Assembly: GCA_030041295.1 (NCBI GenBank) | Contig: JASHOD010000053.1 | Location: forward strand, 1-64,000 | Length of the DNA: 64,000 nucleotides | Direction: 5' to 3' | DNA from: Nitrososphaerales archaeon | GTDB lineage: Archaea; Thermoproteota; Nitrososphaeria; Nitrososphaerales; CADDZS01 | In this document: positions 34,735 through 43,196 of the stretch, piece by piece | How positions within the stretch are numbered: position 1 is the stretch's first letter | Layout of the letters: every line of letters starts with the position of its first letter | Notes under the pieces: model-generated | What the model was told of the DNA's origin: nothing | The model's input: only the letters and a program-made list of their open reading frames with translations | The model's database searches: none | Translations under genes and position numbers: made by a program

Positions 34735-35946
34735 TTAGAGCGATGTTGCTGACTTGATAGCTCGGTCTAGATCTTCAACAATGTCCTGAGGATCTTCCAA
34801 CCCCACTGAGACTCGTATCAGACCGTCTGTGATTCCGGCTTTTTCTCGGGCTTCCTTGCCCATAGCTGCATGAGTCATCGTAGCAGGATGTGTGACCATC
34901 GTTTCTATGGCCCCAAGGTTCTCTGCCAGTGTAAGGAAGGAAAGACTCTTGGCGAATTTTAATCCAGCTTCTACGCCGCCTTTAAGTTCAAAGGCTAACA
35001 TCCCTCCGTAGCCATTTTTCGAGTTGTTCTGTTTCTTTGCAAGAAAAGCTTGAGAAAAGCTTGCCAGCCCTGGATACAGTACTTTGGAGACCTTGGGATG
35101 GTCTTCCAGATATTCAGCCACAATCTGGGCATTTTCGCTGTGTTTTCTCATTCGCAGTTCGAGAGTCTTTAGTCCTCTAATTGTGAGCCAAGCGTTGAAA
35201 GGAGTGAGAATCGATCCAGTAGCATTTTGAATGAACTTGACATCCTCATTATCCTTCTTTGAGTTTGAAACTACGGCGCCCCCGATTGTCGAATTGTGAC
35301 CCTCGATATATTTCGTCGTGCTATGTATTACAATATCGGCTCCGAGCTCGATCGGTCTTTGAATTGCAGGAGTGAGAAATGTATTATCTACGACGAGCTT
35401 CGCGTTTCCCTTGATTTCTGATAGTGCCTTAATATCGCTGAGTTTCAAAGTAGGATTCGCCGGCGTCTCGACGAAAATCAGTCTAGTATTCTCTGTGATT
35501 GCGTTTCGAGTTGCCTCGATGTTTGACGTGTCCACGTATGTTGACTTGATCCCAAACCTTGACAGGATATTATTGCACAATCTTGGAGTTCCACCATAAA
35601 CAACCTCAGAAATTAGAACATGATCACCTAGGCTCAAGGTCGAGAAGACCGCCGTAATCGCCGCCATGCCGGACGAAAAACAAGCGCAACCAGCTCCTCC
35701 TTCGAGTTCATTGAGATTTTCTTCGAGGGCACTGACTGTCGGATTTCCAGTCCTTGAGTAAGTGTACCCCTTGTGGACTCCGACCGCTTCTTGGGCATAT
35801 GTTGTTGTCTGGTAAATTGGGATCGTAACTGCACCAGTTGTCGGATCTGGAATCTGTCCGGCGTGAATCGCGCGAGTTGCGAAGCCCAATTCTTTTTCCT
35901 TCTTGTCTTTCTTTTCAGGTTGTTGTTTTTCTGTTAAGAGAGTCAT
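34735..35946 (-). CDS. Cystathionine gamma-synthase/lyase-family PLP enzyme
   Basis: A 403-residue Cys/Met-metabolism PLP enzyme. Blocks: ATRAIHAGQIPDPTTGAVTIPIYQTTTYAQ, YTYSRTGNPTVSALE, CFSSGMAAITAVF, VVDNTFLTPAIQRP, the PLP Lys in IIHSTTKYIEGHN, and the C-terminal SVGLEDPQDIVEDL. It could act as cystathionine gamma-synthase, gamma-lyase or O-acetylhomoserine sulfhydrylase; sequence alone does not decide. It follows the cysteine synthase gene by 18 nt, so the pair probably interconverts Cys, cystathionine and homocysteine. Confidence 0.93.
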   Translation of the reverse strand: MTLLTEKQQPEKKDKKEKELGFATRAIHAGQIPDPTTGAVTIPIYQTTTYAQEAVGVHKGYTYSRTGNPTVSALEENLNELEGGAGCACFSSGMAAITAVFSTLSLGDHVLISEVVYGGTPRLCNNILSRFGIKSTYVDTSNIEATRNAITENTRLIFVETPANPTLKLSDIKALSEIKGNAKLVVDNTFLTPAIQRPIELGADIVIHSTTKYIEGHNSTIGGAVVSNSKKDNEDVKFIQNATGSILTPFNAWLTIRGLKTLELRMRKHSENAQIVAEYLEDHPKVSKVLYPGLASFSQAFLAKKQNNSKNGYGGMLAFELKGGVEAGLKFAKSLSFLTLAENLGAIETMVTHPATMTHAAMGKEAREKAGITDGLIRVSVGLEDPQDIVEDLDRAIKSATSL

Positions 35947-35964
35947 TTTTCCTATTGCACCTTT

Positions 35965-36948
35965 CTAGTTCAAACCGTTCTTTACTAACCATTCATCATT
36001 ATAGACAGTGGAAAGATATCTTTCGCCCGTGTCAGGAAGGATTACTACAATATTGTCGTCTTCTGATCGATATCTCTGCGCGACCTTCAAAGCACCATAG
36101 ATCGCTGCGCCGGAGGATCCTCCAGCGAGAATCCCTTCCTCTCTTGCTAATCTCCTCGCATATTGAAAACAAACCTTGTCCGAAACTCTGATCCACTCGT
36201 CCACAACGTTTGGCCAAAGAGTACTCGGAGTGAAATCGTATCCGATGCCCTCGACTTTGTAGGGTGCGTCTATACCTCCTGAAAGAACTGAACCCTCGGG
36301 ATCCACCCCGATTACTCTAGTACGTGGATCGAATTTCTTTAGCTCGCTTCCAGCGCCGCTTATAGTTCCTCCCGTGCCCGCCCCAGCTACGAATGCAGTT
36401 ATTCTCTTCCCATCCATCTGTCGAAAGATTTCACGAGCTGTTTCAAAGTGAGCTCGAGCATTCGCCTGATTGTTCGTTTGATCCAAGAAGACTGCATTCG
36501 GTCTTTCCATTGCGATTTTTTTCGCTACTTCGAGGTAGCTATTTGGGTCAGAATGGGAAGCGTTTGGAGTCACGATCACTTCGGCGCCGTAAGCCTTTAG
36601 CAGATTCTTCTTCTCGATACTCATCTTCTCCGGTATAGTAATCACAAGTTTGTACCCTCTTGCCGCAGAAATCAAGGCGAGACCTACTCCCGTGTTTCCC
36701 GAAGACGCTTCAACTATCGTGCTGACCCCGGAGGTCAGGAGGCCTCTCCTTTCGGCATCCAACACCATAGAGAGTGCACATCTATCTTTGACGCTGCCGC
36801 CGGGATTGCAAAGTTCTAGTTTTGCATAGATTCTCGCCTTTATCTCCTTAGATACCATTCTTTCTAGCCTAACGAGTGGCGTGTTTCCTATCTGATCGAC
36901 TAGAGATTCCCCTTGTGTTTTTTGCTCACTAACTGATTCTAAAGTCAA
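35965..36948 (-). CDS. cysK: Cysteine synthase/cystathionine beta-synthase-family enzyme
   Basis: A 327-residue fold-type II PLP enzyme. Blocks: LVDQIGNTPLVRLERM, the PLP Lys in NPGGSVKDRCAL, EASSGNTGVGLALI, and GAGTGGTISGAG. No C-terminal CBS pair, so it is a catalytic core only. Substrate could be O-acetylserine, O-phosphoserine or serine plus homocysteine; with its neighbour the latter would give reverse transsulfuration. Start is a TTG at 36948; a TATA-like TATATA lies at 36961-36966, unusually close to it. Confidence 0.93.
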   Translation of the reverse strand: MTLESVSEQKTQGESLVDQIGNTPLVRLERMVSKEIKARIYAKLELCNPGGSVKDRCALSMVLDAERRGLLTSGVSTIVEASSGNTGVGLALISAARGYKLVITIPEKMSIEKKNLLKAYGAEVIVTPNASHSDPNSYLEVAKKIAMERPNAVFLDQTNNQANARAHFETAREIFRQMDGKRITAFVAGAGTGGTISGAGSELKKFDPRTRVIGVDPEGSVLSGGIDAPYKVEGIGYDFTPSTLWPNVVDEWIRVSDKVCFQYARRLAREEGILAGGSSGAAIYGALKVAQRYRSEDDNIVVILPDTGERYLSTVYNDEWLVKNGLN

Positions 36949-37118
36949 ATTGAAGACTCGATATATAATCGCAACTAGTTGAACTGCGCTGATTCGAATA
37001 TTCCATTAAGAATACTCTTCTTAGAGCTATATTCCTGCTCCGCTTGAAATCATTTTCCGAATAAGTGCCCTCATAATTCAGCTCAAGATTTATTGATATT
37101 CACAATAAAATTCCGTAT

Positions 37119-37514
37119 TTGTTATTAAACCGGCTATTTACGTTGAAATTTCGAGAAAAGCTTTGCAAGATTCAAAGAATGCTGAGCATCCAACCATTTC
37201 TACGCGAAAGAATTTTCTTAAACGACTTGTTATTGGTGAAAGAATCTTCGGAGCAGTTGTGGTCATCGAGACTGGAGCATTTTTCCTTGCAGAGAGAATC
37301 AGTGACAGATAATGCCAGAACCAACGGAGCACTACTTGCTCTTGTATACTTGGGAATGGATGATCTAGATCAATCGTTTCGATCGCTAGAGTTTGCTTTT
37401 CAGACCCGCGAGATATTCTTCGGCTGGGTACGAAACTATCCACTTTTCAGGAAGGTGAGAGAAGATATGCGATTTGCACAGCTACTTGAAAAAGCTGGAT
37501 TACCAACCGGTTAA
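37119..37514 (+). pseudogene. C-terminal fragment of a TolB/TPR-family protein
   Basis: A 131-codon TTG-started frame whose last 65 residues resemble the end of TolB-like/TPR proteins: LALVYLGMDDLDQSFRSLEFAFQTRE, then RNYPLFRKVREDMRFAQLLEKAGLP. The gene at the left edge of the window ends the same way (DEAFAWLEKAYTSR, DPRFSSFLKKM). The TolB-like domain and earlier TPRs are missing and upstream DNA does not supply them. Probably a decayed remnant, though a short expressed protein cannot be excluded. Confidence 0.55.
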
Positions 37515-37616
37515 GAAAGTGAATAAAAAAGAAGAAATAGGATTCATAGGGTGACTTTTAGGGTTCCACATCGCTTCCCTGAATCACAGAAAATTAGGAA
37601 GCAGAGAAGCTATTGA

Positions 37617-38012
37617 TTAAATCCAAACCCGTTTGACCTCCGAAAAATGAGGATCATTTGTAACGCAAGGAACACCAAGTCTTCTTGCCGTCGCCATGAT
37701 AAGAGAGTCTGCCATCGGGATTCTCAGTTTATTGGCCAATACCGCGCCTTCCCTTGCAGTTTCCGAATCAATGCCGATAATTTCGAACTCATTTTCGATA
37801 GCATCTGCTCGAATTCTTGCAACATCACTTCCTTGTTCTTCAAGAGAAATTTTGTAGACCTCGTAAACTGTGATAATAGATGCAAACCTATGTTCCCCAG
37901 ATTTGTATACTAGAGACCTGAGTCTGCTAAGCTGAGCCGCATCCTTCGTAGCAAAACGAACAAGAAAATAACGAGTTTCGAATAACAAATCAGCACGACT
38001 ACTCGGCTTCAC
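37617..38012 (-). CDS. vapC: PIN-domain ribonuclease toxin (VapC family)
   Basis: A 131-residue PIN domain. Acidic residues: VYEVYKI (second), MADSLIMATARR (third) and TNDPHFSEV (fourth). The position of the first Asp reads LLFETRYFL, with Glu where VapC proteins normally have Asp. It overlaps the AbrB-type antitoxin gene by 14 nt, the usual VapBC arrangement. Expected to cleave RNA (tRNA or rRNA in known cases) when free of antitoxin; the Glu substitution may weaken this. Confidence 0.85.
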   Translation of the reverse strand: MKPSSRADLLFETRYFLVRFATKDAAQLSRLRSLVYKSGEHRFASIITVYEVYKISLEEQGSDVARIRADAIENEFEIIGIDSETAREGAVLANKLRIPMADSLIMATARRLGVPCVTNDPHFSEVKRVWI

Positions 38013-38220
38013 GCATCTTGTCTAGAAGTCGAATCGCTTTCGCAGGCGTCAGCTTGCTAGAACCATCTAAATCATCCATTGACGGAGACTTGGTAAAAAT
38101 AATCTTATCATCAATAGACTCAACGGACAGTCGAGCCCCCTCCTTGATGCGCAATTTTTTGCGGATCTCTATCGGGATTGTGGTTTGACCCCGTCGTGTG
38201 ACTTGTACTTCGGTTGTCAT
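37999..38220 (-). CDS. vapB: AbrB/SpoVT-type antitoxin
   Basis: A 73-residue protein with an N-terminal swapped-hairpin AbrB domain (VQVTRRGQTTIPIEIRKKL, then EGARLSVESIDDKIIFTK) and a C-terminal helix that would wrap the toxin (LTPAKAIRLLDKMREAE). The AbrB part binds DNA, so the pair is likely autoregulated, in keeping with the three repeats upstream. Confidence 0.88.
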   Translation of the reverse strand: MTTEVQVTRRGQTTIPIEIRKKLRIKEGARLSVESIDDKIIFTKSPSMDDLDGSSKLTPAKAIRLLDKMREAE

Positions 38221-38239
38221 TATGGCCAGAAATATTTGA

Positions 38240-38283
38240 TTCCTATCTTAAATAGACTTCCTATCAGAAAACTCATTCCTATC
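38240..38283. promoter_or_regulatory. Three 8-bp direct repeats on an 18-bp period (VapB operator)
   Basis: TTCCTATC occurs at 38240, 38258 and 38276, each exactly 18 bp apart. The TATA-like element of vapB (TATTTAA on the minus strand, near 38251) lies between the first and second copies, about 31 bp before the ATG at 38220. An 18-bp period would place bound dimers nearly two helical turns apart, near the same face. The natural ligand is the AbrB antitoxin or the VapBC complex. Confidence 0.6.
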
Positions 38284-38345
38284 ATCCTGTTCTGTCTTAT
38301 TATGCACATTATCTCTCGGCTTTTTTTGAGACTGAACTTTTGAAT

Positions 38346-38915
38346 TCAAAGAACTCCTGGTGCTACTGGCTTTTTCCGTTTGGTGAACGGGAACAGCATG
38401 GGCGTGCTCTCAGAGTACTTTTTCCACTGTTCTCCGAACAGAGCATACAATTCTCTCTCTTCAAACGGGATTAGAACAAAAGTGAACCAGAGCAAAATGA
38501 TTACTGTAGCAATAAACACGAAGGTGAAAGAGGTTAGGATGGCCCAGCCAAAAACCATCACCACGACTCCAAAGTACAGCGGGTTTCTTACGTACTTTTG
38601 CGGGCCGGTTATTATCAGAGGCTCGGTTCGGCCAGCGCTTTCGCTGACGAGGGTCCGCCTGAACAGCTTTGTAAGCGTGATGTACGTTGAAACAATTACG
38701 TTAGTTGGGCCTCTATGCGCTAAGACCCAACCTCCTATTCCCATTCCCGACAGGACAATGGCCCCTCCAGCCACTCTCACAGCAGTCGGCAGGTCAAGAG
38801 ACAAGGGCAAACCGACGAGAGTCGACATGAAGTATGAAATGACAAAGAGGGCCAAAACTACCGCTACGATGATAGGGACTGCGAACAGGACAGCCCTTCC
38901 CACCGATGTCTTCAT
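38346..38915 (-). CDS. Isoprenylcysteine carboxyl methyltransferase-like membrane protein
   Basis: A 189-residue membrane protein with about five hydrophobic helices. The C-terminal motif region is typical of the ICMT/PEMT-like family: GPQKYVRNPLYFGVVV, then PFEERELYALFGEQWKKYSE. Archaeal and bacterial relatives are mostly uncharacterised; some methylate lipids or small molecules. The AdoMet site is formed by the RNP and EE motifs, both present. Neighbours give no functional hint. Confidence 0.85.
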   Translation of the reverse strand: MKTSVGRAVLFAVPIIVAVVLALFVISYFMSTLVGLPLSLDLPTAVRVAGGAIVLSGMGIGGWVLAHRGPTNVIVSTYITLTKLFRRTLVSESAGRTEPLIITGPQKYVRNPLYFGVVVMVFGWAILTSFTFVFIATVIILLWFTFVLIPFEERELYALFGEQWKKYSESTPMLFPFTKRKKPVAPGVL

Positions 38916-39417
38916 GAGTCCTTAGTTCTACAATTGGTCGATTTAGCGTTACCTTGGCTTCAGTTGATTTAGCGGCTTTGTCTACTTTCCTCCATGTAGT
39001 AATTCTCTAGCTCGGCTCCGAACCGCAGCACTATCACTTTTCAAAATTCGATTAGTTCTTGGTACCGAAGGCGTTGTCAATATTTCACTTTGCTGACCCG
39101 ATTCCCCCATTACTTCTGTTGCGAATGTGTTGACAATACAAATTCTGTCCTCTTGGATCCTCGCACCATCTCGTATTGTTTAATAATCCTTGTTTCAATA
39201 CATTACTACATCAAGTTCAAGGATAGGGCGATTGCTCTGGTGATGTCCTTCCAATATCGTTTGCCCCCGTCGGGCCTGTTTTACTTCTGAAGCTCTTTTT
39301 CTTCAAACTATACCTTAGCAACATGCTGTGCAGTATTTTGGTAGTCGCAATTTTTCAATGTAGTAGCTTTTTTCGCAACATATCAAGCAATTCTATGTAG
39401 GGAGGAAGACAAACCTC
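38916..39417. other. Gene-free region upstream of aroF
   Basis: About 500 nt between two divergent genes. The only frame of note (39090-39290, plus) is rich in Cys, Tyr and Phe and has no recognisable domain; I do not call it. A strong Shine-Dalgarno-like GGAGG (39401-39405) lies 12 nt before the aroF ATG, unlike the mostly leaderless pattern elsewhere, so aroF probably has a real 5' leader here. Confidence 0.45.
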
Positions 39418-40491
39418 ATGAGCATTGTCATGAAACCGACGGCGACGAAAGAAGATGTTCAAGTCGTCATTAAGCTGATCAAATCTGCCGGTCTAAAGGC
39501 AGACGTCTCTTCGGGTCAATTCCAAACAGTCATCGGGATCATCGGAGACGAAAATAAGATCAGCTTTGACCAGATCAAGGCCTTATCTGGAGTCTATGAT
39601 GTCAACCGGATTCAAGTTCCTTATCGGCTCATAAGCCGTTCTTACATTCCACATGACGTTGTTGTAAAAGTTAGGGACGTTTCAATTGGCGGGGAAAACG
39701 AACCAGTCATGATCGCGGGGCCATGTTCAATTGAAAGTTACGAACAAATGTTCAGGATTGCAAAGAAAGTGAAAGAAGCAGGTGCGCATATCTTGCGCGG
39801 TGGGGCTTACAAGCCGAGGACATCTCTCCATTCATTTCAAGGCCTAGGTCTGGACGGATTGAAACATCTACACAATGTCGGAAAGGATCTCGATATTCCG
39901 ACAGTGTCTGAGGTTCGCTCCGAGTTTGATGTAGAAATGGTCGCGAAATACTGCGATATGCTCCAAATTGGAGCTAGAAACATGTACAATCAGGACCTCA
40001 TTGAACAAGCAGCTAAACAGGGCAAGCCAATCTTGTTCAAGAGGGGGTTCTCCGCTCAGATTGATGAGTACCTCAGTTTCGCGGAACGGATTGTTGCAAG
40101 CGGAAACCGGAAATTGTTGCTTTGCGAAAGAGGAATCATGCCTTTGGGCGGTTCGTTCAAATCTCAAACGAGATTCACACTTGACCTAAATGCAATCCCT
40201 GTGTTGAGAAGAGAGACACCGTTCCCTGTGATAGCCGACCCAAGCCACGGAACCGGTAGAAAGGATCTCATAATCCCTATGAGCAGGTCATCCATTGCAG
40301 CTGGAGCGCACGGTCTAATGGTCGAAGTGCACGACAGACCTCAAGAGGCACTGAGTGATGCGAACCAAGCTTTGCCCCCAGAAGATCTTGGAAAGGTGAT
40401 CAGGATGTCGAAACTATTGTTCCAAACCATTAAGCAAAGTGAAACGCCTTTCACCGGAGACATATCAAATGGCTCTACACATCAAAGTTGA
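39418..40491 (+). CDS. aroF: 3-deoxy-7-phosphoheptulonate (DAHP) synthase
   Basis: A 357-residue type I-beta DAHP synthase that condenses PEP and erythrose 4-phosphate. Residues 1-70 form a ferredoxin-like regulatory domain (ATKEDVQVVIKLIKSAGLKAD). The barrel has the metal Cys in MIAGPCSIESYEQM, LRGGAYKPRTSLHSFQGLG, FKRGFSAQIDEY, and the metal His in VIADPSHGTGRKDLI. The N-terminal domain usually mediates feedback inhibition in this subfamily. First gene of the plus-strand half of the shikimate locus, overlapping aroB. Confidence 0.96.
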   Translation: MSIVMKPTATKEDVQVVIKLIKSAGLKADVSSGQFQTVIGIIGDENKISFDQIKALSGVYDVNRIQVPYRLISRSYIPHDVVVKVRDVSIGGENEPVMIAGPCSIESYEQMFRIAKKVKEAGAHILRGGAYKPRTSLHSFQGLGLDGLKHLHNVGKDLDIPTVSEVRSEFDVEMVAKYCDMLQIGARNMYNQDLIEQAAKQGKPILFKRGFSAQIDEYLSFAERIVASGNRKLLLCERGIMPLGGSFKSQTRFTLDLNAIPVLRRETPFPVIADPSHGTGRKDLIIPMSRSSIAAGAHGLMVEVHDRPQEALSDANQALPPEDLGKVIRMSKLLFQTIKQSETPFTGDISNGSTHQS

Positions 40492-41650
40492 AATTGTAAA
40501 TCCGAATGATCTTCTATCGGGCGTTCCTTCTTCTTCTACCCCACAATTTTCTGCCGACACCTCCAAAATTATAATTCAAGACAGCCTGTTTTCCTCTTCG
40601 AAAAAAACCGCAAGGCTCTTGCAATCTCTCTTAATGGAAAAGGAGCCCACTTCTTTTGTCATTATTACTGATTCGCGAGTCCGAAGACTCTACGGCCAAA
40701 AAATCCGCGAATTATTTGCACCAATTGCAACAACAGACCTTATTGCGATTCCGCAGGGTGAAAGAAGCAAGACATTAGATTGTTGCTCCGAGATTCTTTT
40801 ACAGCTTTCTAAACTCAAATTCGACAAAAACGGTGTTCTAGTCTTACTTGGCGGTGGAGTGGTTGGCGATTTAGGCGGTTTCGTTGCCTCGATCTACAAG
40901 CGAGGCGTAAGATATGTTCAGGTTCCGACGACGCTTCTGGCGCAGGTCGACAGCAGCATTGGAGGAAAGACGGGTGTCGATATGCCATGGGGGAAGAATC
41001 AGGTCGGTACAATTTATCAACCGCTCGCGGTGCTCATAGATCCAAGATTTCTCGATACCCTTCCTGAAAGAGATATTTTGAATGGAATCGGAGAGATGGT
41101 CAAGTACGGCATCATTGCAAATGAGAGGATCTTTACCTCTCTTCAACGGAAATCTGAATTTCATTCCCTTTCAAAGACGCTTATCGATCTTATCGAACCC
41201 TGTTGCAAAATCAAAGCGCGCATAGTAACTGAGGATGAATTTGAGCAAAATGTTCGTTCCATATTAAATTACGGCCACACAGTTGCTCACGCGATTGAAG
41301 CCTCATCAAATTTTAGGCCAAATCATGGGATTTCCGTTTTGATTGGGATGCTTTGTGAGGGATGGATCGCGCGGCAATTAGGAATCTTTGAGAAAGAGGA
41401 TTTTGAAAGAGAAGAAAAATTGATTTTGAGAATTTTGCCCAGGAGAAAGACGAAAGCTCTTTCTCTCAAAGAAACTACCAAATTCGTGAATTTTGCTTTC
41501 GCTGACAAGAAGAATATTGGTGGCAAGTTAATGATGAGCCTTCCCGAAAGGATAGGGAGAATGCACAGGACGAGCGAAGGTAGTTACAAAATCGAGGTTC
41601 CCGAGAGCCTCCTGAAAGACGCAATAGTAAGGCTCCAATCTATCTTGTAA
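40469..41650 (+). CDS. aroB: 3-dehydroquinate synthase
   Basis: An NAD- and zinc-dependent enzyme. The NAD-binding block is LLGGGVVGDLGGFVAS, followed by YVQVPTTLLAQVDSSIGGKTGV; zinc ligands are the Glu of GEMVKYG, and the His residues in NYGHTVAHAIE and NHGISVLIGM. I take the ATG at 40469, preceded by a GGAG and overlapping aroF by 23 nt; an in-frame ATG at 40439 exists. True AroB is notable since many archaea instead use the DKFP route with AroB'. The chain is 393 residues, with a longer N-terminal part than usual. Confidence 0.95.
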   Translation: MALHIKVEIVNPNDLLSGVPSSSTPQFSADTSKIIIQDSLFSSSKKTARLLQSLLMEKEPTSFVIITDSRVRRLYGQKIRELFAPIATTDLIAIPQGERSKTLDCCSEILLQLSKLKFDKNGVLVLLGGGVVGDLGGFVASIYKRGVRYVQVPTTLLAQVDSSIGGKTGVDMPWGKNQVGTIYQPLAVLIDPRFLDTLPERDILNGIGEMVKYGIIANERIFTSLQRKSEFHSLSKTLIDLIEPCCKIKARIVTEDEFEQNVRSILNYGHTVAHAIEASSNFRPNHGISVLIGMLCEGWIARQLGIFEKEDFEREEKLILRILPRRKTKALSLKETTKFVNFAFADKKNIGGKLMMSLPERIGRMHRTSEGSYKIEVPESLLKDAIVRLQSIL

Positions 41651-41687
41651 TAACTTTGCTTTCCTTCTGAATAATGCTGAATCAAGT

Positions 41688-42881
41688 ATGACAACCAATA
41701 GTTCTACTAAGCTAACAAGTGTCCAACGAAATCAAGCTGAAAGCGAGTTAGAGGAATTACGCAATCAGATCTCAGAACATACTCTTACTATCTTGCAAGG
41801 AGTGAGTGAAAGGCAAGAGCTCGCGCGCAAAGTTGCTCGAATAAAAGAAGAGTCTGGACTTGCAATCGAAAATCTGGCTGTAGAGAAAAAACTCAAAGCG
41901 ACGATCGAAGAATACGCGAAAAAGATAGGTCTAGAATGTAGACTCGCTTTTCAAATTGCCGACATTCTCATCAATTCCTCGAAGATTGAGCAGCGTAAAG
42001 CGGTGTTTGCAAGGAGGATAACTGCCTTTCTAGATAGAAAAGAAATCAGATCGGTGTCAATTATCGGAACTGGCAGAATGGGAGGCTGGTTCGCACGATA
42101 TTTCAAAGACCTAAAGCTGGAGGTATCCCTTTACGATCAGAAACCGATTTTTGCAAAAAGAATGGCCTACGAGCTTGTTTGCAAGTTTGTTACAAACTAT
42201 CGATCAGTTTTGGATTCAGACCTAATTTTGGTAGCAATCCCAATGTCACGAACAAGCGTGGAAATTAAAAAGATTCAAAAATTAATCGACAACAAACAAT
42301 CGCGAGTCAAAGCTATTATTGAGATATCCTCTGTTAAGGGAACGGTTTTACGAGATCTTGAAAATACAATCGTTCCTGTAGTATCAATTCATCCATTGTT
42401 CGGGCCTTCAGCCAACGAATTCTCTCAAAATACAATCGCAGTTGTAAAGCGAAAAGGTAATCTTGCGAAAGATAGTCGGAATTCTTTGCAACTTGTGAAG
42501 GGCATCTTTCCTCAATACAATATCATTCAACTTGATGCTTTGGAGCATGATAGAGAGATGGCACTAAAACTTACACTACCCCATGCGTTGGCTCTTGTCT
42601 TTGCGAAAGTTCTGTCAAGAAATAATAGATCTATGGGGCGCGACACGAGACTGGAAACTCCGAGCTTTAGTGCCATGAAGGAGATTTCCAGCAAAGTACT
42701 TTCGGAGAATCCCGATGTATATTTTGAAATTCAAACAGCTAACAAGTTCACTCGAACTGTCCTGAAAGATCTCGAATCAGCGATTAAGGAATTCAAAGAG
42801 ATTGTTGAACTGAAGGACAGTTTGAAATTCAAGAAACTCTTTGACCTCTCGGAAAAGAGAATAAGATCTTCAAGATACTGA
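41688..42881 (+). CDS. tyrA: Chorismate mutase / prephenate dehydrogenase fusion
   Basis: A bifunctional tyrosine-pathway enzyme (397 residues). Residues about 15-105 are an AroQ-type chorismate mutase helix bundle (LEELRNQISEHTLTILQGVSERQELARKVARIK is its first long helix, with the usual Arg and Lys). Residues about 120-390 are prephenate dehydrogenase with a Rossmann GTGRMGGWFARYF, the SSVKGTV segment and SIHPLFGPSA (catalytic His). It provides the only chorismate mutase in the window, feeding both TyrA and the separate PheA. Confidence 0.94.
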   Translation: MTTNSSTKLTSVQRNQAESELEELRNQISEHTLTILQGVSERQELARKVARIKEESGLAIENLAVEKKLKATIEEYAKKIGLECRLAFQIADILINSSKIEQRKAVFARRITAFLDRKEIRSVSIIGTGRMGGWFARYFKDLKLEVSLYDQKPIFAKRMAYELVCKFVTNYRSVLDSDLILVAIPMSRTSVEIKKIQKLIDNKQSRVKAIIEISSVKGTVLRDLENTIVPVVSIHPLFGPSANEFSQNTIAVVKRKGNLAKDSRNSLQLVKGIFPQYNIIQLDALEHDREMALKLTLPHALALVFAKVLSRNNRSMGRDTRLETPSFSAMKEISSKVLSENPDVYFEIQTANKFTRTVLKDLESAIKEFKEIVELKDSLKFKKLFDLSEKRIRSSRY

Positions 42882-42920
42882 AGAAATAACGCTTTGGTTC
42901 CTTTTATAGCTGTTATATCC

Positions 42921-42950
42921 TTATTTAGCCACTAGTACTAGATACTAGGT
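42921..42950 (+). promoter_or_regulatory. Promoter and repeat operator of the second VapBC pair
   Basis: TTATTTA (42921-42927) is 27 bp before the ATG at 42951, the spacing of a leaderless archaeal promoter. Between them ACTAG occurs three times (starting 42931, 42937 and 42944), and CTAGTACTAG (42932-42941) is a perfect 10-bp palindrome. A protein bound here would block the start of transcription, as expected for antitoxin autoregulation. Confidence 0.55.
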
Positions 42951-43196
42951 ATGGTAGAAGAAGTTAAAGTCACTAGAAACTACCAAGTAACGATACCAGC
43001 TTCAGCTAGGAAGAATCTAGGCGTTAAGGTAGGCGATGTGCTAGTGGCAGATTCCGAGGACAACAGGATAGTATTTCAAAAGAAATCTTCGGACATTGCC
43101 AAGCTTCGAATAAGATTAAACAAAAAGATAGACTGGAAGGATGTAGAAGCGACAGTTCGAGAAGCTGGAGAAAGACTTGGCACAGGCAGTCGCTGA
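42951..43196 (+). CDS. vapB: AbrB-type antitoxin
   Basis: An 81-residue antitoxin with an AbrB domain (VKVTRNYQVTIPASARKNLGVKVGDVLVAD is its core, residues about 5-35) and a C-terminal helical toxin-binding part (IDWKDVEATVREAGERL). It overlaps the PIN gene by 20 nt. It lies between tyrA and the end of aroC. Confidence 0.88.
   Translation: MVEEVKVTRNYQVTIPASARKNLGVKVGDVLVADSEDNRIVFQKKSSDIAKLRIRLNKKIDWKDVEATVREAGERLGTGSR

Noticed and set aside
38339-38350. TTTGAATTCAAA palindrome at the end of the methyltransferase-like membrane gene
   Set aside because: Overlaps the stop codon, is A+T-rich and short; no terminator or operator role can be supported.
39090-39290. 66-codon frame upstream of aroF
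   Set aside because: Odd composition (many Cys, Tyr, Phe), no domain, no start context.
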